DNA of 64,000 nt. Source: Thermogemmatispora onikobensis. GTDB taxonomy: Bacteria; Chloroflexota; Ktedonobacteria; Ktedonobacterales; Ktedonobacteraceae. Positions within the stretch are counted from its first letter, which is position 1. The number at the start of each line of letters is the position of its first letter. The translations under genes were made by a program, and so were the position numbers. Positions 61,376 through 64,000 of the stretch are shown in pieces. The stretch lies in contig NZ_BDGT01000009.1 in the NCBI RefSeq assembly GCF_001748285.1, positions 52,157 through 116,156 of the forward strand. The letters run 5' to 3'. The notes beneath the pieces are model-generated. The model ran no database searches, had not been told where the DNA came from, and saw nothing but the letters and a program-made list of their open reading frames with translations.

Positions 61376-61753
61376 TCATAGAGAGCTTTTCACCTGCTCA
61401 TTGATCACCGACTGTCTCTCACAGAACTGCTGCCCGGGATCGCTGTCACTTGCCAGCAATCGTCTCAGCGAAGTTGCGATCTGATTGTAGCGCCGCTCCA
61501 CCTCATCAGCCAGGTCTCCACTGAAGGCCAGGGAAGGGTTGCCATCTCCCTGACGCAGGGCCATTAGCTTCTGCTGTACCTGATCCAGCATGGTCTGATG
61601 AATCGCTCCCAGAGTGTAGGCCTGCTGGCTATGCTGGTCCAACAGATGTTTCAGCGGAGTCAGGCATGGCCACTTCTCCTCTCGACTGATGCAGGCCGCC
61701 AGTTCTTCCTCACAGCCTCTCTCATGCTCGTATATGCTATCTAGCGACTCCTA
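61376..61753 (-). pseudogene. Out-of-frame helical N-terminal part of the toxin-like gene
   Basis: On the minus strand a frame is open from after TAG 61753-61751 to TGA 61378-61376. It reads as acidic, helical protein (SIYEHERGCEEELAACISRE, later LGAIHQTMLDQVQQKLMALR). The only standard start is TTG 61642, without a binding site; the 37 codons before it look coding but have no ATG, GTG or TTG. The frame ends CTA TGA C, and a +1 shift at that point enters the frame of the 61335 gene exactly. So this is either a broken N-terminal half of one gene or a separate small partner. Confidence 0.45.
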
Positions 61754-61879
61754 CTCCCATCACGCCGGACCGCTCCTAATTAAGACCACCAGCAATGGAA
61801 TCGCCTGGCCACCCTTCCCATGCTCTTTCTATAGTGGTCACATGACCCATAGTAGTTTTTGGTACATTTGCCGGAGTCT

Positions 61880-61907
61880 TTGGCTTCTAACTGAATCTAA
61901 CTATATC
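61880..61907 (+). promoter_or_regulatory. Candidate promoter of the small XRE gene
   Basis: TTGGCT (61880-61885) and TATATC (61902-61907), 16-base spacer, in an AT-rich stretch just upstream of the 26-bp palindrome. Confidence 0.35.
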
Positions 61908-61930
61908 AATAAATTGTGAGCAAAACAATG

Positions 61931-61956
61931 TGTCTCAGGCAAGCTTGCCTGAGACA
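61931..61956. promoter_or_regulatory. Perfect 26-bp palindrome before the small XRE gene
   Basis: TGTCTCAGGCAAG at 61931-61943 is followed directly by its exact complement at 61944-61956. It lies between the candidate promoter and the Shine-Dalgarno site, 21 bases before ATG 61978. It is well suited to be the operator of an autorepressor. Confidence 0.75.
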
Positions 61957-61977
61957 GGGAACCGAAGGAGCAATATC

Positions 61978-62244
61978 ATGCAGCAAGTCAACAGAAATCA
62001 CTTCCAGCAGTGGCTGAAGGCCCTGCGCGGTAGACATGGCCTCTCCCAGGAGCAATTAGCGCGCCGTATGAGGTGCAGCGCTAACTACATCTGGCGGCTG
62101 GAACATGGGAAGCGCTACCCAAGCAAGGAATGGCTTCAACTGCTCGGGCACGTTCTCCAGCTCGATGGAGAAGATAAAGCTATCCTGGAGCTGTTCATAC
62201 AAATGACAGAAACGCTTTCTTGCAAATGGAATAATCCTGGCTAA
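61978..62244 (+). CDS. Small XRE-family repressor-like protein
   Basis: An 88-residue protein, one Cro/CI-type HTH (LKALRGRHGLSQEQLARRMR, then CSANYIWRLEHGKRYPSKEW) with a short helical C-terminus. AAGGAG lies eight bases before ATG 61978. Its leader holds a perfect palindrome, so autoregulation is likely. It separates the toxin-like genes (minus strand) from the second kinase (plus strand). Confidence 0.85.
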   Translation: MQQVNRNHFQQWLKALRGRHGLSQEQLARRMRCSANYIWRLEHGKRYPSKEWLQLLGHVLQLDGEDKAILELFIQMTETLSCKWNNPG

Positions 62245-62301
62245 GGTGACATGGTGACTCGCCGCTATTCTGAAGCGATATCCTACTGCTAAATAGGTAA
62301 C

Positions 62302-62331
62302 TTGACAGTGAAGACGAGAAGTTGATACACT
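62302..62331 (+). promoter_or_regulatory. Promoter of Ser/Thr kinase 2
   Basis: A perfect TTGACA (62302-62307) and TACACT (62326-62331), spacer 18, with TG one base before the hexamer. Leader about 45 bases. Confidence 0.55.
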
Positions 62332-62380
62332 ACTGGCGGGAGGAGCAGAGAAAGAGCCTTCAGAAGGAAGGAAACGAGCA

Positions 62381-64000
62381 ATGTCTGACTACAGCGGTCT
62401 GCAGCTGGGGCACTACCGCCTGGAACGCTTGCTAGGCCAGGGTTCCTTTGCTCAGGTCTATCTGGCGACTCACCTTCACCTGGGCATGCAGGCAGCGATC
62501 AAGATTCTGAACCAGGTGGCCAATCAGGAGGCGATCGAGCAGTTCCGCCGTGAGGCGCGAACCATTGCCGCCCTGGTCCATCCGCACATTGTGCGCGTCC
62601 TCGACTTTGGCCTGCACGAAGGGCGCTTCCCCTATCTGGTGATGGACCACCTTCCCGGCGGTTCACTGCGCCAGCGGTATCCAGCTGGCAGCCGGCTACC
62701 GCTCCTCGTGGCATTGGACTACACGCGCCAGATCGCCGAGGCGCTGCACTACGCTCATGAGGCCCGCATCGTCCACCGCGATGTCAAACCCGAAAACATG
62801 CTGATTGGCCGTGATGGCCAGGTGCTGCTCGCTGACTTCGGCATCGCGACCATCGCCGTCAGTACCCGCCTGCAAAGTACCCAGGATCTGGCGGGGACGG
62901 TGACTTACATGGCTCCCGAGCAGATCCTTGGCCATCCGCGTCCCGAGAGCGATCAGTATGCACTGGCCGTGACCCTCTACGAATGGCTGGCTGGCGTCCC
63001 TCCCTTTACAGGCAGCTTTGCCGAGGTGGCAGCCCAACACTGCATGGTCCCGCCTCCCTCCCTCCGTCAGCATGTCTCAGAGATCCCGCCGGATACCGAA
63101 GCGGCCATTCAGCGCGCTCTAGCCAAGGATTGGCGCGCGCGTTTCGCCAGCGTGAAGGAGTTCGCTATCGCCTTGGAAGAGACCACGACCGAGACCATGC
63201 GTGGCTCCGCTGTTGACAAGTTTCTCTCTTCCTCCGCGTCGCTGATGGCCTCCGGCATCATTCCAACTGAGAGTGCTCCTCTCAGGCTTCCGCCCCCAAC
63301 CAGTTTCCAGCAGGAGACTACCCCTTACCTCCTGCCCCCAGGCCACCCTTCTTCCCCCTTCCCCGCATCTCGTCCCACACCGTCCCACGGTCGAGGGAGG
63401 TCAGAATCCCGCCTTCCCCGGAGCAGCCAGACACCGCGCCAGGTGCGCCGACCTTCACCCTCAGCCTCCATGATGGTTCCCTCGTCCGCCTCTGCCGCCA
63501 GCCGGGCCCCGTGGTCGCTGCCTCCACCGCCTTTCCCTCTCAACTACCTGCCGCTCACACGCGGCAAAGCTACACTACGCCAGGTTCTCGGCATGCTGCT
63601 CTACGTGCTGCTGGCGCTCGGCCTTACTCTACCACTTTTCTTGTTGGCTTACCTCTCTCCTCCTACGACCAGGACTGCACCGAGCTGGGCCGTGATCACT
63701 CTGGTGGCTATGCTATTGCTGTTACCGGCCACCCCTACCCTGGCAGGGAAAGTCTTCGGAAGCTGGCGCGGCGCCCTGGTGAGCAGCCTTCTTACCGCAG
63801 CACTCTGGGAACTCAATAGGCTCTTGCCAGCAAACCGCTTTTTCCCAAGCACCTGGCAGAGCGCCGTCGCCCTGGCTGGCTGGCCCCTGGCTTCTGTCTT
63901 CACCGGCTGGCTAGCCCGGCGCGCTCACTTCCGGTCCTTTGGCCAGGCCTGGCGCTCTCACTTCGGTGGTTTGCTGATCATGCTCGCCACGTTCACCATT
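62381..64000 (+). CDS. Membrane-anchored Ser/Thr protein kinase 2 (cut by window end)
   Basis: At least 540 residues; the frame is still open at 64000. Residues 11-275 are an intact kinase domain (GQGSFAQVYLA, AAIKIL with K41, HRDVKPENML, ADFGIATI, MAPEQ). A longer Pro/Ser-rich linker than in kinase 1 leads to PPPPFPLNYLPLTRGKATLR and several membrane helices. AAGGAAGG precedes ATG 62381. It is a paralogue of the kinase at 57969: the first 19 residues are identical, and the NYLPL motif before the membrane part is shared. Confidence 0.9.
   Translation, partial: MSDYSGLQLGHYRLERLLGQGSFAQVYLATHLHLGMQAAIKILNQVANQEAIEQFRREARTIAALVHPHIVRVLDFGLHEGRFPYLVMDHLPGGSLRQRYPAGSRLPLLVALDYTRQIAEALHYAHEARIVHRDVKPENMLIGRDGQVLLADFGIATIAVSTRLQSTQDLAGTVTYMAPEQILGHPRPESDQYALAVTLYEWLAGVPPFTGSFAEVAAQHCMVPPPSLRQHVSEIPPDTEAAIQRALAKDWRARFASVKEFAIALEETTTETMRGSAVDKFLSSSASLMASGIIPTESAPLRLPPPTSFQQETTPYLLPPGHPSSPFPASRPTPSHGRGRSESRLPRSSQTPRQVRRPSPSASMMVPSSASAASRAPWSLPPPPFPLNYLPLTRGKATLRQVLGMLLYVLLALGLTLPLFLLAYLSPPTTRTAPSWAVITLVAMLLLLPATPTLAGKVFGSWRGALVSSLLTAALWELNRLLPANRFFPSTWQSAVALAGWPLASVFTGWLARRAHFRSFGQAWRSHFGGLLIMLATFTI

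Noticed and set aside
61333..61381. Confident RF2-like programmed frameshift
   Set aside because: The Leu codon is CTA, whose tRNA would pair badly after slipping, and there is no well-placed Shine-Dalgarno-like stimulator; decay or error is as likely.

Overview
This 64 kb window is chromosomal DNA from a high-G+C bacterium with strong Shine-Dalgarno sites and compact gene spacing. Gene content suggests Chloroflexota, class Ktedonobacteria, probably a thermophile close to Thermogemmatispora: form II CO-dehydrogenase-type genes, several Ser/Thr kinases with membrane tails, an M29 thermophilic-type aminopeptidase, XRE-TPR regulators and a GH15 enzyme. That placement is inference from gene families; the window has no rRNA or other marker that settles it. 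I saw no tRNA, rRNA, CRISPR array or insertion sequence.

Layout. 0.4-4.1 kb: accessory genes for a molybdenum hydroxylase (MoxR ATPase, VWA protein, two XdhC-type proteins). 4.2-21.8 kb: housekeeping and envelope genes (LytR-CpsA-Psr protein, pseudokinase-FHA protein, homoserine dehydrogenase, MurJ, mannose-1-phosphate guanylyltransferase, gamma-glutamyltransferase, oligoendopeptidase F, alpha/beta hydrolase, endonuclease III, thioredoxin reductase). 21.9-34.9 kb: GH15 hydrolase, DUF1786-like protein, a two-HTH regulator, SCP2 protein, QueD/PTPS, patatin, a two-gene membrane sensor unit, an SDR epimerase, an M29 aminopeptidase and a Gly/His repeat protein. 35.0-43.1 kb: accessory region. Two near-duplicate XRE-TPR regulators and three tandem paralogous SAM methyltransferases form one minus-strand operon; opposite it runs a plus-strand set with a fourth methyltransferase, a LuxR-type HTH protein and a Nudix-like protein. 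43.2-47.5 kb: the structural genes of a form II CODH-like hydroxylase, ordered S-L-M. 48.2-57.9 kb: nicotinate phosphoribosyltransferase, membrane proteins, MiaB, TPR protein, a tiny basic protein, a PucR-type regulator and a phosphoesterase. 57.9-64.0 kb: two paralogous Ser/Thr kinases that flank a small, partly AT-rich insert with a membrane protein carrying a PD-(D/E)XK nuclease-like tip, a candidate immunity partner and a small XRE repressor with a perfect 26-bp palindrome in its leader.

The two most unusual regions are the methyltransferase/XRE-TPR divergon at 35-43 kb and the toxin-like island at 59.6-62.3 kb. In the first, an 11-bp direct repeat sits in the core of both divergent promoters, and the two regulators share an almost identical 5' end, a sign of gene conversion. 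In the second, base composition changes inside one gene, the upstream helical part is out of frame, and normal start codons are missing, which fits a modular and probably decaying toxin gene.

The form II hydroxylase genes at 43-47 kb and the maturation genes at 0.4-4.1 kb probably serve one enzyme although they lie about 39 kb apart. Many genes share an extended -10 promoter form (TG, one base, then a TATAAT-like hexamer), and several leaders carry short tandem repeats.
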